DNA of 46,655 nucleotides from Arcobacteraceae bacterium. Lineage in GTDB: Bacteria; Campylobacterota; Campylobacteria; Campylobacterales; Arcobacteraceae. How positions within the stretch are numbered: the stretch's first letter is position 1; every line of letters starts with the position of its first letter. The notes below the pieces were generated by a model, which was given only the letters and a program-made list of their open reading frames with translations, ran no database searches and was not told the DNA's origin. The translations under genes and the position numbers were made by a program. This document shows, one piece after another, positions 8,347 through 16,840 of the stretch. The DNA lies in the NCBI GenBank assembly GCA_029934475.1, contig JAOZMC010000005.1, forward strand, positions 1-46,655, read 5' to 3'.

Positions 8347-10515
8347 ATGTCAAAGATAATATGGACCAAGATAGATGAGGCACCAGCACTAGCAACCTAT
8401 TCGTTGCTACCGATTGTAAATGCATTTACAAAAAGCGCAGGAGTAGAAGTAGTAGTGAGTGATATATCACTAGCTGCCAGAGTATTAGCCTCTCAAGGCA
8501 AAGCGACAGATGAGTTAGCCCAGCTAGGCAATGTCGTGCTACAAGAAGATGGCAACATCATCAAGCTACCAAATGTATCGGCTTCGGTAGGTCAGCTGAT
8601 AGATTGTATCACAGAGCTTCGAGGTCAAGGGTTTGATATACCTGCATACCCAGAAGATCCACAAAATGACAAAGAAAAGAAAACAAAGTCAGCATATGCG
8701 GTGTGTCTAGGAAGTGCGGTAAATCCAGTCCTACGAGAGGGCAACAGCGACCGCCGAGCAGCCGATGCAGTCAAAAAGTTTGCTCAAAACAACCCACATA
8801 GACTCAATGCTATGAGTGAAAATTCTCGCTCAAGAGTAGAACATATGGACGGTGGAGACTTTTTCTCAAACGAACAGTCAGTAGAGTTACATAGCAACTC
8901 AAATGTCACCATAGAGCTAAACGGCAAATGCCTCAAAGAGCTCAACGATGTCCAAGACAAAGAGATAATAGATGGGACATTTATGTCTGTATCTGCTTTG
9001 CGGAAGTTTTATCAAGAGACTATAGATAGTGCAAAAAGCACAGACACTTTGTGGTCTTTGCACTTGAAAGCTACTATGATGAAGGTCAGCGATCCTATCA
9101 TGTTTGGTCATGCTACAGAGATATTTTTCAAAGAGGTGTTTGCTAAATACCAAGAGGAGTTTGATGCTCTAGGCTACAACTCAAATATGGGTCTAGGAGA
9201 CCTGTACAAAAAACTTGAAAATAGCGACAAAAAAGATGAGATAATCCAAGCTATAGAAGCCACATATGGGACACAACCCCGTATAGCTATGGTAGATAGT
9301 AGCAAAGGTATCACAAACTTACATGCCTCAAATGATGTCATTATAGATGCTTCTATGCCAGCAGCTGTAAAAACAGGCTGCAAGATGTGGAACAAAGATG
9401 ACAAAGCAGAAGATGTAGTATGTGTCATACCAGATAGCTCTTATGCTGTATTTCACAAAGCTATGGTCGACGACTGTGTAGCAAATGGTCAATATGATGT
9501 GACAACTATGGGCAATGTAGCAAATGTAGGGCTGATGGCACAAAAAGCAGAAGAGTACGGAAGCCACCCTACTACATTTGAGATAGGCGAAGCTGGGACT
9601 GTCCAGGTTAAACAAAACGGCAAAGTGCTTATGAGCCACGATGTCCAAGCTGGCGATATATGGCGGATGAGCCGAGTCAAAGATATACCGATACAAGACT
9701 GGGTGAGATTGGCAGTCCACAGAGCGAGATTGACTGGAAATCCTGCTGTATTTTGGCTAGACAAAAACAGAGCACACGATGCAAATATGATAAAAAAGGT
9801 AAAACAATACTTAAAAAACCACGACACAAGTGGGCTTGATATGCCTATCATGGATGTAGCATCGGCTACGAAATACACCAATGCACGAGTGAGAGAAGGC
9901 AAAGACACTATATCGGTTACTGGCAATGTCCTACGAGACCACTTGACAGATATGTATCCTATACTTGAGCTTGGAACTAGTGCCAAGATGCTATCTATAG
10001 TGCCACTCATCGCTGGTGGTGGGCTATTTGAGACTGGTGCTGGTGGCTCTGCTCCTAAACATGTGGATCAGTTTTTAGCCGAAGGACACCTACGATGGGA
10101 TAGTCTAGGAGAGTTTTTAGCTCTAGCAGAATCATTGCGAATGATAGGCAACAAAAAAGAAGATGCCAAACTTTCAGCACTGACCAAAGCACTAGATATA
10201 GCAAACAGTGGCTATCTTGACAATGACAAAGGACCTAGCCGTAAATGTGGCGAGGCAGACAACAAAGCCTCACACTTTTTTCTAGCATTGTATTGGGCAA
10301 ATGCATTAGCAAAAGGCGACAACAGCGAACTGTCTGCAAAGTTTGCTCCAGTAGCCAAAGCTTTGAGTGAAAATGAGAGCAAAATCATGGAGGAACTTCT
10401 AGCAGTAGAGGGACAAGCCGTAGATATTGGTGGGTATTATCATCCAGATGACAGCAAAGCCCAAAAAGCTATGCGACCATCTGCTACTTTAAATAGTATC
10501 ATAGATAACATATAG
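8347..10515 (+). CDS. icd: NADP-dependent isocitrate dehydrogenase, monomeric type
   Basis: A 722-residue cytoplasmic enzyme of the monomeric IDH class, which oxidises isocitrate to 2-oxoglutarate with NADP+ reduction. Diagnostic stretches include IIWTKIDEAPALATYSLLP at the N terminus, the NPVLREGNSDRRAA substrate-loop region near residue 120, and AGGGLFETGAGGSAPKHV near 560. The C terminus is also typical, with VDIGGYYHPD. The length matches the family (about 730-745). It stands alone in its own transcription unit with a good TATAAT promoter. A convergent transporter gene and a hairpin follow. Together with the fumarase genes it gives two TCA-cycle steps in the window. Confidence 0.97.
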   Translation: MSKIIWTKIDEAPALATYSLLPIVNAFTKSAGVEVVVSDISLAARVLASQGKATDELAQLGNVVLQEDGNIIKLPNVSASVGQLIDCITELRGQGFDIPAYPEDPQNDKEKKTKSAYAVCLGSAVNPVLREGNSDRRAADAVKKFAQNNPHRLNAMSENSRSRVEHMDGGDFFSNEQSVELHSNSNVTIELNGKCLKELNDVQDKEIIDGTFMSVSALRKFYQETIDSAKSTDTLWSLHLKATMMKVSDPIMFGHATEIFFKEVFAKYQEEFDALGYNSNMGLGDLYKKLENSDKKDEIIQAIEATYGTQPRIAMVDSSKGITNLHASNDVIIDASMPAAVKTGCKMWNKDDKAEDVVCVIPDSSYAVFHKAMVDDCVANGQYDVTTMGNVANVGLMAQKAEEYGSHPTTFEIGEAGTVQVKQNGKVLMSHDVQAGDIWRMSRVKDIPIQDWVRLAVHRARLTGNPAVFWLDKNRAHDANMIKKVKQYLKNHDTSGLDMPIMDVASATKYTNARVREGKDTISVTGNVLRDHLTDMYPILELGTSAKMLSIVPLIAGGGLFETGAGGSAPKHVDQFLAEGHLRWDSLGEFLALAESLRMIGNKKEDAKLSALTKALDIANSGYLDNDKGPSRKCGEADNKASHFFLALYWANALAKGDNSELSAKFAPVAKALSENESKIMEELLAVEGQAVDIGGYYHPDDSKAQKAMRPSATLNSIIDNI

Positions 10516-10519
10516 TCAA

Positions 10520-10559
10520 AAAATATTACAGACACAGAGCTAGAACTCTGTGTCTGTAA
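10520..10559 (-). terminator. Intrinsic terminator of the fumarase-transporter operon
   Basis: A perfect 14-base-pair stem (10526-10539 with 10546-10559) closes a six-base loop, CTAGAA. Read on the minus strand it is followed by TATTTTTT, a good U-tract, so it should end transcripts coming from the transporter gene. For icd on the plus strand the tail is A-rich, so termination in that direction would be weaker. Confidence 0.8.
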
Positions 10560-10570
10560 AAATATATTCA

Positions 10571-10602
10571 AGGTATCTCTAAAAAACTATATAGCTCATA
10601 GA
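10571..10602 (-). repeat. Second repeat module, copy A
   Basis: Read on the minus strand this contains TATGAGCTATATAG followed by TTTTTTAGAGATACC. It matches 38477-38508 on the plus strand at most positions. Both copies lie downstream, in the same orientation, of a GGTTC-containing repeat element. No coding sense is evident. Confidence 0.55.
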
Positions 10603-10642
10603 TACAGGAAACAAAATAAGCTATGGATATATGTTTTTAATG

Positions 10643-10666
10643 ACAGAACCTCCAAGTTAGACATCT
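10643..10666 (+). repeat. Intergenic GAACC-type repeat element, copy A
   Basis: ACAGAACCTCCAAGTTAG followed by ACATCT. It matches copy G at 41224 (ACAGAACCTTCTAGCTAG) at 15 of 18 positions and copy C at 21965. It overlaps the stop codon of the yjeH-like gene, and its 3' half is shared with the duplicated copy of that gene. Confidence 0.55.
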
Positions 10667-11847
10667 AGTCTTTGTCGCATACTCCACACAGCCCACAATC
10701 CAGCGAAAGTCCCCACAGCATAAACCATACTAAACCCTATGATATATATGATGATAGACAATACAACTACAGACAATATAGCTATGACTTTGTCTATCTT
10801 TTCAAACAGCACAGCTCCGCTCAATGCTACTAGAAAGTATATCAACACGAAAACACCGTTTGCATACATTATCAATCTCTCTATGCCTATGTTATAATAT
10901 ATTTTCATAGCAGTAGTCGTAGCTATAGTGATACATATGGCTACTAGAATCTGATGAAATGTAAGTGTAGGTTTGCTATAAGAATACAATATCCTAGTGA
11001 AACTAGCTACATATATATGCACTGCTATCAAACATATCAAAAACCCAACGATAGACAAAACAGTGCCACCATATACAGGCAAAATATCATCAAATATAGA
11101 TATAAGCGAGTGGATATTTGTAGTCTCATCTCCATACATACCAAACTTCAGCACAGCGAAACCTACAGCGGTATACAAGATACCCACGATGATGATACCA
11201 CTCATGGCTACTTTGGAAAAATCGCTTGGATTTTTGAACTCACTTGACATATGTGATATAGCCTCAATACCTACAAAACACCAAAACATAATACCCATAG
11301 TTGTGAGGAAACTACTATCAAAAGATTTCAACACTAAAGCAGTATCTTTTGATACAGCAGTATATGTGATGACACCAATGATACAAAGTATGACAAACAC
11401 CACAACTAAACTGATATTTGACGAGATAGAGAAGCGAAATTGGTTTAAAATATATATAATAAATATCATAAAAGCAGATGCCACAACAAGTGACAAACCG
11501 CCAAACAAAGAGGTCAAGTATGATGAAGCTATGACTATGACCACAGGCGGACCTATAGGTATGATAGACAGATAGATCAGTCCAACTGTTTTGCCTATAT
11601 TTTTACCAAATGCCTTTTGGATAAAATAGGCACTACCCTCAAAATGTGGATAAGTCTTGCCAAATATCCCAAAAGTATATGCTATAGGCAATATAGCGAA
11701 ACTTATCAAGACCCAAGCTAGTAGCGAGTTTGCTCCAGATATAGAAGCACCGATAGCCGGCACTATAAACACTCCAGAACCCAGCAGAGCTACTACGACT
11801 ACAGCTATGCCTTGAAATATATTTATATCTTTGGTGAGATTGTCCAC
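10657..11847 (-). CDS. yjeH: YjeH-like amino acid exporter, APC superfamily
   Basis: A 396-residue integral membrane protein with about 11-12 hydrophobic segments. The first holds LLGSGVFIVPA, the APC-superfamily substrate-binding turn. MFWCFVGIEAISHMSSEFKNP near residue 195 closely resembles the same region of E. coli YjeH, which exports methionine and branched-chain amino acids. Specificity is inferred by resemblance only. It follows the fumarase beta gene by 12 bases on the same strand, so it is probably the last gene of that operon, ended by the hairpin at 10520-10559. The last roughly 62 codons are duplicated, with more than 100 identical bases, at 21980-22166. Confidence 0.85.
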   Translation of the reverse strand: MDNLTKDINIFQGIAVVVVALLGSGVFIVPAIGASISGANSLLAWVLISFAILPIAYTFGIFGKTYPHFEGSAYFIQKAFGKNIGKTVGLIYLSIIPIGPPVVIVIASSYLTSLFGGLSLVVASAFMIFIIYILNQFRFSISSNISLVVVFVILCIIGVITYTAVSKDTALVLKSFDSSFLTTMGIMFWCFVGIEAISHMSSEFKNPSDFSKVAMSGIIIVGILYTAVGFAVLKFGMYGDETTNIHSLISIFDDILPVYGGTVLSIVGFLICLIAVHIYVASFTRILYSYSKPTLTFHQILVAICITIATTTAMKIYYNIGIERLIMYANGVFVLIYFLVALSGAVLFEKIDKVIAILSVVVLSIIIYIIGFSMVYAVGTFAGLWAVWSMRQRLDV

Positions 11848-11859
11848 TATATTGAGGTG

Positions 11860-12417
11860 CTATTTGACTTCAAACTTCTCTCTGCCTATTTGATACAAGT
11901 CGTTGTCGTGTGAGTCGTTTATCACGGTTACTGGAAAATCCACTACCTCTATCTGCCGCACTGCTTCTGGTCCTAACTCAGGGTATGCTATGATTTTAGA
12001 ACTTTTGATCTTTTTGCCTAGCAATGCCCCAGCTCCTCCTGTGGCTCCAAAATATATGGCACCGTGTTTGCTACATGCATCTCGCACTTCTTGGTTTCGT
12101 TTGCCTTTGCCTATCATACCCAAGCTTCCGTTTGCTATCATCGTAGGACTGTAGCTATCCATACGATAGCTTGTAGTTGGTCCCGCACTTCCTATGGGTT
12201 CACCAGGTTTAGCAGGTGTGGGCCCAACAAAATATATCACACTGCCTTTTATGTCAAATGGTAACTCCTTGCCCTGTGCTATCAAGTCGGTAAGCTTCTT
12301 GTGTGCTGCATCTCTAGCTGTGTATAGCTTGCCAGTTAGTAGCACAATATCACCAGATTTTAGCTGTCTTGTTTCTGTCTCATTTAGTGGTGTTGTCAAA
12401 TTGTATGTTTTGCTCAT
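11860..12417 (-). CDS. fumB: Class I fumarate hydratase, beta (C-terminal) subunit
   Basis: A 185-residue subunit of the iron-sulfur class I fumarase, which interconverts fumarate and malate. Typical features are GDIVLLTGKLYTARDAAHKK near residue 22, VGPTPAKPGEPIGSAGPTTSYRMD around 69-90, and TGGAGALLGKKI near 125. In E. coli FumA this is the C-terminal half of one chain; the split into two genes is common in Campylobacterota, archaea and Gram-positives. It follows the alpha subunit by nine bases with a shared promoter. L-tartrate dehydratase has the same subunits, but TCA-cycle context favours fumarase. The symbol is used loosely for the beta chain. Confidence 0.9.
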   Translation of the reverse strand: MSKTYNLTTPLNETETRQLKSGDIVLLTGKLYTARDAAHKKLTDLIAQGKELPFDIKGSVIYFVGPTPAKPGEPIGSAGPTTSYRMDSYSPTMIANGSLGMIGKGKRNQEVRDACSKHGAIYFGATGGAGALLGKKIKSSKIIAYPELGPEAVRQIEVVDFPVTVINDSHDNDLYQIGREKFEVK

Positions 12418-12426
12418 ATAAACTCC

Positions 12427-13278
12427 TTATATAGTTATGTGCGAATGTCTGCTACTGTGGCATTGGACATTGACCGATACTGGCAACGACGCTATATGAC
12501 AAGGGTTCGCCTCTATATGCACTGCTAACACAGTTTGAGTGCCACCCATACCCATAGCCCCTATGCCTAGACGGTTTAGCTCCTCTTTTATCTCTAGCTC
12601 CATATCTGCCATCTCTTTGTCGTCATTGATACTACCAATATCACGAAACAAAGCATGTTTGGATGATATACATGCCTTTTCAAAAGTTCCACCGATACCC
12701 ACTCCTACAGTCAATGGCGGACAAGGGTTGCCTCCAGCTTGAGAGATAACCTCTTTGACATAGTTTATGATACCCTCTTTACCTGCTGCTGGTGGGAAAA
12801 CTGTGGCTCTGGATACATTTTCACTGCCTCCACCTTTTGCTGCATATGATATATCTAGCTTATCGCCTGGTACCATATCAAAATGCACAATAGCAGGTAG
12901 ATTGTATCCTACTGTGTCTTTGAGGTTTGCTCGACTAAACGGCTCACATGTACTAGCTCGCAGATATGCCTCTTTGTATCCTGCTACAGTCGCTTCGTCC
13001 AGAGCATCTCGCAAGTTGCCTCCGACCACTTTGACCTCATCACCAATATCCACAAAAAACACTGCCAGACCAGTGTCTTGACAAAGTGGCCGTTGTTCAT
13101 CTTTTGCTATATCTGCATTTTCTAGTAGCTGTGCTAGCACCTCTCTGGCTACTTGCGATTTTTCATTTTTATATGCTTCTTGCAAAGCTTTGTATGCATC
13201 TGCTGGCAACACTGTGCCACATTTTATTATCATATTTTTGACTACTTTGACTATATCATCGTATTTTATCTCTCTCAT
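12427..13278 (-). CDS. fumA: Class I fumarate hydratase, alpha (N-terminal) subunit
   Basis: A 283-residue subunit carrying the [4Fe-4S] cluster. Three candidate cysteine ligands are visible: LCQDTG, GGNPCPPLTVGVG and ANPCHIASLP, in the usual order. KGGGSENVSRA is the conserved substrate-binding segment. I start it at ATG 13278 with an AAAGGA site seven bases upstream. A longer frame starting at 13305 would run through the likely promoter, with its -10 at 13296-13301. The gene leads a three-gene operon (alpha, beta, YjeH-like exporter). Its upstream sequence is formed partly by a duplicated fragment of clpB. Confidence 0.92.
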   Translation of the reverse strand: MREIKYDDIVKVVKNMIIKCGTVLPADAYKALQEAYKNEKSQVAREVLAQLLENADIAKDEQRPLCQDTGLAVFFVDIGDEVKVVGGNLRDALDEATVAGYKEAYLRASTCEPFSRANLKDTVGYNLPAIVHFDMVPGDKLDISYAAKGGGSENVSRATVFPPAAGKEGIINYVKEVISQAGGNPCPPLTVGVGIGGTFEKACISSKHALFRDIGSINDDKEMADMELEIKEELNRLGIGAMGMGGTQTVLAVHIEANPCHIASLPVSVNVQCHSSRHSHITI

Positions 13279-13295
13279 ATTTATCCTTTTTTTGT

Positions 13296-13316
13296 ATAAT
13301 ACCAAATCTAACTTAT
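13296..13316 (-). promoter_or_regulatory. Promoter of the fumarase operon
   Basis: On the minus strand it reads ATAAG, seven bases, then TGGTATTAT. The ATAAG and most of the spacer belong to the duplicated clpB 3' end; the -10 lies just beyond the homology. This suggests that the promoter was assembled on, or partly replaced by, duplicated DNA. Confidence 0.6.
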
Positions 13317-13413
13317 AGTTAGCTCTATTTTGTCATCTTTTATACAAAGGCGACTGTATCGCCGTCTGTTAGCTGGTCTTTAAGTATCTCATCGCTTACC
13401 TTGTATTCTACTA
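13304..13413 (-). pseudogene. Displaced fragment of the clpB 3' end
   Basis: On the minus strand this aligns with the last roughly 105 bases of clpB (41108-41219), including the stop codon region and several bases beyond. It differs at about 15 positions plus a one-base deletion that breaks the frame (clpB has TTTTGATATAAAAG, the copy TTTGTATAAAAG). The translated part keeps VSDEILKDQLTDGDTVAF, compared with LSDEILKDRLTDGGTVAF in ClpB. It sits exactly between the fabG-like stop and the fumarase promoter. It has no start codon and cannot make a product. Confidence 0.85.
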
Positions 13414-13418
13414 TACTG

Positions 13419-14129
13419 CTAGCCTCTACACATACCGCCACATATATTTAAAACTTGTCCTGTAGTATATGTGGCATCTACTGCCATAAAATATGTCGCC
13501 ACGGCTACTTCTTCTGGCTCGCCAAATCGTCCCATAGGTATATGTGATATTAGCTTCGATTGGTTTGGTATCTCTGCTATCATAGATGAGTTTATGACCC
13601 CCGGAGCTACTGCATTTACTCGGATATTGTATCTGGCTAACTCTAGGCTCAATGTCTTCGTCAGTGCTACTATACCACCCTTGCTAGCACTATAGTTTAC
13701 CTGTCCCGTATTGCCACAAATACCACTTATGGATGCTATGTTTACTATAGTTCCTGCTTTTTGTTTGATCATATTTGTAGCTATCGCTTTGGTCACAAAG
13801 TAGTTGCCGCCAAGGTTGGTATCTATGACATCGTTCCACTGCTCATCTGTCATAAAAAACAGCAGGTTGTCTCTAGTGATACCGCTACTGTTTATCAGTA
13901 TATCTACGCATAGATTTTCTAGTGAATTTTTGATAGCGGTTTTGTCTGTCATATCAAACTGTATCAGCTCGCCGTTTTTTATCTCCTCTAGCAACTTTTT
14001 GGCTTTTATGTGGTTTGTGTGGTAGTGGATATATAGAAAATACCCTCTACTAGCAAACAGCTTGGCTACTTGTGCACCTATATCTCCTGTAGCCCCTACG
14101 ACTAAAACTTTTTTAAGAGTATGTGCCAT
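13419..14129 (-). CDS. 3-oxoacyl-ACP reductase (FabG)-like short-chain dehydrogenase
   Basis: A 236-residue Rossmann-fold reductase. The cofactor loop is GATGDIG at about residues 12-18, the NSSG segment is near 80, and the catalytic Ser plus YSASK occur near 135-151. The N-terminal form GATGDIG followed by an IHYHTN segment resembles the ketoreductases of aryl-polyene clusters more than housekeeping FabG (GxSRGIG); this is an impression from memory. It overlaps the ammonia-lyase gene by 17 bases, so the two are probably made together. It likely reduces 3-ketoacyl-ACP with NADPH during polyene chain building. Housekeeping fatty acid synthesis remains possible. Confidence 0.85.
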   Translation of the reverse strand: MAHTLKKVLVVGATGDIGAQVAKLFASRGYFLYIHYHTNHIKAKKLLEEIKNGELIQFDMTDKTAIKNSLENLCVDILINSSGITRDNLLFFMTDEQWNDVIDTNLGGNYFVTKAIATNMIKQKAGTIVNIASISGICGNTGQVNYSASKGGIVALTKTLSLELARYNIRVNAVAPGVINSSMIAEIPNQSKLISHIPMGRFGEPEEVAVATYFMAVDATYTTGQVLNICGGMCRG

Positions 14130-15630
14130 CTTGGACTTTTTTGTATATATTTTGTATATCTATATCCATCCGCCTATCTTCGTATAGTGGCTTGGCTGTC
14201 TGTCTCGTCTGCTTGTATATATTTGCTAGATGTGGCGATACTTTGTCAGCTCCTCGTATATCCACCGCTTGAGCTAAGCCCAAAAATGCTATGGACAACA
14301 TATGATATAGCTCCGGCATCATCTTTGCGAAATCAAGTGCGGCTGTTGTGCCCATAGATACTTTGTCTTGGTTGAGCGACTCTGTGGGTCGTGAGTGTAT
14401 GGAAGCTGCCGTGGTGTTTTTGATGACATCGGCACTAAGAGAGCTTAAACTTATCTGCATAGCCTTGAAGCCGTGAAAATACGGCTGGGTCGTTAGCTTG
14501 AGATTTTCACCCAATCCACGGTTGAACTTATGGTCTACAAGTAGGGCAAACTCTTTGTCGAGTAGGTCGGCTAGGTTTGCCGCACATATCTTGAGTGTAT
14601 CCATAGCATGTGCCACATAACCACCAAAAAAGTTGCCTGATGTATATATAATCTCATTTTCTCCATCTATGAGTGGATTGTCATTTACACTGTTTATCTC
14701 TGTTTCTATCCAGTTTTTGGATATAGTCAAATTGTCTCGTATCACTCCTAGCACTTGTGGAGCACACCGCATACTATATGTGTCTTGTATGTTTAGATGG
14801 TTGTCGGTGAAAAATTTATCATATCGGTCATCTCGTCCATGTGTGAGTTTCGAGCCTTTTATCTTCTCTTTGATATTTTTAGCACAGCGGACTTGTCCTA
14901 CAAATGGTTTGCTATTGTGCACGAAATCACTCACAGGAGTATCGTCTGCTAGTAGCACTTCAAACATACCAGCTACGAAACTCTCCATAGAGTCCAATAT
15001 AGTCTCAAACTTCTCCACAGCATCTAAAGCGATAGCACTCATGATAGTCGTGCCGTTCATGATAGCTAGTGCTTCTTTGGGTTCAAATTCGTAGGGTTTT
15101 ATCTTTAACTTTTCATACACTTTTTCTGTAGGTAATATCTTCTCTTGATAATATACTTCTCTGTCACCTGCTATCACGGCGGCTATATATGAAAGCGGAG
15201 TTAGATCACCACTAGCTCCTACACTTCCTTGCGATGGTATCACTGGGATGATATCTTTTTCTACTAGCATCTGTAGTCGCCGTAGTAGCTCCATAGAGAC
15301 ACCAGATCTAGCTTTGCATAGCGATATCGTCCGCATGATTACAGCATATCTACTGACCCTATATGATAGATTTGTCCCTATACCACAGCCGTGAAAACGA
15401 TACAGATTTGTCTGTAGTTTTTTGGCATCTTCGTAGCTGACATAGTTTTTGCCACTGTCGCCATAGCCTGTCGTGATACCATATATCGGTTTGCCATCTT
15501 TTATGCTATCTATCATAAAGTTGTGGGCTTTGTCTATCTTGGCTACAAACTGCCAGTCGCTAGATATCTCTATCTGCTTTGCTTTTTGTATATCCTCTAT
15601 AGATATATTTTTTTCATCTATTGTCAGCAC
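14113..15630 (-). CDS. Aromatic amino acid ammonia-lyase (HAL/TAL/PAL family)
   Basis: A 505-residue lyase with the self-forming MIO cofactor: Ala139-Ser140-Gly141 within GSVGASGDLTPLS. A catalytic Tyr (position 50, IYGITTGYG) and an NDNPL segment near 310 are also present. The pair that helps set substrate choice aligns at Phe79-His80 (NLYRFHGCG), compared with Ser-His in typical histidine ammonia-lyase and His-Leu in Rhodobacter tyrosine ammonia-lyase. I therefore favour an aromatic substrate, but this is unproven. There are no hut genes nearby. It begins with GTG overlapping the rpiB stop and runs into a FabG-like gene. The pairing fits aryl-polyene or flexirubin starter-unit supply (4-coumarate). 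Confidence 0.85.
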   Translation of the reverse strand: MLTIDEKNISIEDIQKAKQIEISSDWQFVAKIDKAHNFMIDSIKDGKPIYGITTGYGDSGKNYVSYEDAKKLQTNLYRFHGCGIGTNLSYRVSRYAVIMRTISLCKARSGVSMELLRRLQMLVEKDIIPVIPSQGSVGASGDLTPLSYIAAVIAGDREVYYQEKILPTEKVYEKLKIKPYEFEPKEALAIMNGTTIMSAIALDAVEKFETILDSMESFVAGMFEVLLADDTPVSDFVHNSKPFVGQVRCAKNIKEKIKGSKLTHGRDDRYDKFFTDNHLNIQDTYSMRCAPQVLGVIRDNLTISKNWIETEINSVNDNPLIDGENEIIYTSGNFFGGYVAHAMDTLKICAANLADLLDKEFALLVDHKFNRGLGENLKLTTQPYFHGFKAMQISLSSLSADVIKNTTAASIHSRPTESLNQDKVSMGTTAALDFAKMMPELYHMLSIAFLGLAQAVDIRGADKVSPHLANIYKQTRQTAKPLYEDRRMDIDIQNIYKKVQDGTYS

Positions 15631-16061
15631 ATTTCATCCATGAGTTTGACTCTATTTGTGTGCCGTCCGCCCTCAAATTCGTATCTTAACCATGAGGACA
15701 ATATAGACTCCACCATAGCCTCGCCACTGATACGAGCACCCATACATAGCACATTTGCATCGTTGTGTTGTCTGGCAAGCCTGGCACTGGGTTCGTTGTG
15801 ACACAAAGCGGCTCTTATGTTTGTGATTTTGTTTGCAGCGATACTCATACCTATACCAGTGCCACATATCAACACGCCGTTTGAGTCTGGATTTTGAGAT
15901 ACAGCAGATGCTACCTTTTTGGCATATATGGGGAAATCAACCCTACTATCATCAAAACAACCCAAGTCCTCTACCTCATAACCTAGATCTACTAGATAGT
16001 TTATGACAAAATCTTTAAGCACTATACCTGCATGATCCACTCCTATGAAAAACTTTTTCAA
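15624..16061 (-). CDS. rpiB: Ribose-5-phosphate isomerase B
   Basis: A 145-residue sugar isomerase that interconverts ribose 5-phosphate and ribulose 5-phosphate in the pentose phosphate pathway. The signature GVDHAG is at 7-12, the catalytic Cys66 lies in LICGTGIGMSIAANK, and RQHNDANVLCMGARI forms the phosphate-binding region. It starts with TTG, which overlaps the lepB stop, with an AAAAAGGA site upstream. The ispG-folD-lepB-rpiB order is a Campylobacterota housekeeping string. Confidence 0.94.
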   Translation of the reverse strand: MKKFFIGVDHAGIVLKDFVINYLVDLGYEVEDLGCFDDSRVDFPIYAKKVASAVSQNPDSNGVLICGTGIGMSIAANKITNIRAALCHNEPSARLARQHNDANVLCMGARISGEAMVESILSSWLRYEFEGGRHTNRVKLMDEMC

Positions 16062-16840
16062 TATATTCCTTTTTCATGTTTTGTGGCCTTTGCTACATCG
16101 TTTTCTATAGTGTCTATAAACTTAAACATCCTGTTCCATCGTATCTGTTTGTTTATATCCCATGAAAAATATACAAACCAAGGCTTGCCGACTATGTATT
16201 TGTATGGCACAGTCCCCCAAAATCTACTATCGTTGCTGTGGTCTCTGTTGTCTCCCATCATGAAAAAGTTGTCATCTGGCACCTGTATAATAGGTGTTTC
16301 AAACAGCTCTGTATGTGGCGAATTTAAAGTAGTTATGCTCTTGTCATGGTGTATGCCTTTGTATCTTTTTTCATATGGAGCTACAACAAAAAGTTTCTCA
16401 TCTATGGTGATCTTCTCAAAATTTTTGAACCTTTTGTGCACATAGCTGTTGCCCTCTTTTGGGTGTAGGTGTAGCTTTTTGTCCTTGACAAACAGTATAT
16501 CGCCACCTGTCGCTACACATCGTTTGACATAATGCACTTTGGGTTCATGTGGATAACGAAACACTACTATATCGCCTCTTTGGGGTCTAGGTCCATCTAT
16601 CAAGTGTCCGTCACCATCAAAGTCTGGCAATACTTTTTGTTCTACCCACGGTATAGTAGGAGTCGGCACTCCGTAGCTGAACTTTTTGACAAACAACATA
16701 TCGCCTACTAGCATGCTGTTTTTCATGCTACCACTAGGTATCACAAAAGCTTGTGCTACAAAAAATATTATCATCAATACTATGACGACCGTGCCTGTCC
16801 AACTACTTGACCAACTATATAGCCATCTCAATTTATCCAT
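16058..16840 (-). CDS. lepB: Signal peptidase I (LepB)
   Basis: A 260-residue inner-membrane serine protease that removes signal peptides from exported proteins. One membrane segment covers about residues 15-34. The catalytic Ser38 is in IPSGSMKNSM, and the general-base Lys106 is in HYVKRCVATGGD. Box E, MGDNRDHSNDSRFWG, follows near residue 212. It overlaps folD by eight bases upstream and rpiB by four downstream. It is likely to be the enzyme that processes the exported proteins encoded elsewhere in this window. Confidence 0.95.
   Translation of the reverse strand: MDKLRWLYSWSSSWTGTVVIVLMIIFFVAQAFVIPSGSMKNSMLVGDMLFVKKFSYGVPTPTIPWVEQKVLPDFDGDGHLIDGPRPQRGDIVVFRYPHEPKVHYVKRCVATGGDILFVKDKKLHLHPKEGNSYVHKRFKNFEKITIDEKLFVVAPYEKRYKGIHHDKSITTLNSPHTELFETPIIQVPDDNFFMMGDNRDHSNDSRFWGTVPYKYIVGKPWFVYFSWDINKQIRWNRMFKFIDTIENDVAKATKHEKGIY

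Noticed and set aside
10646-10667. GTTAGAC/GTCTAAC next to the repeat elements as integron attC half-sites
   Set aside because: The sequence fits the attC core (GTTRRRY), but no matching second core with a folded imperfect stem occurs within 150 bases at either locus, and no integrase gene is present. In yjeH it is simply the stop-codon region.
13265-13305. Longer fumarase alpha start at 13305
   Set aside because: It would place the first nine codons on the promoter and the ribosome-binding site. The family begins at the inner Met.
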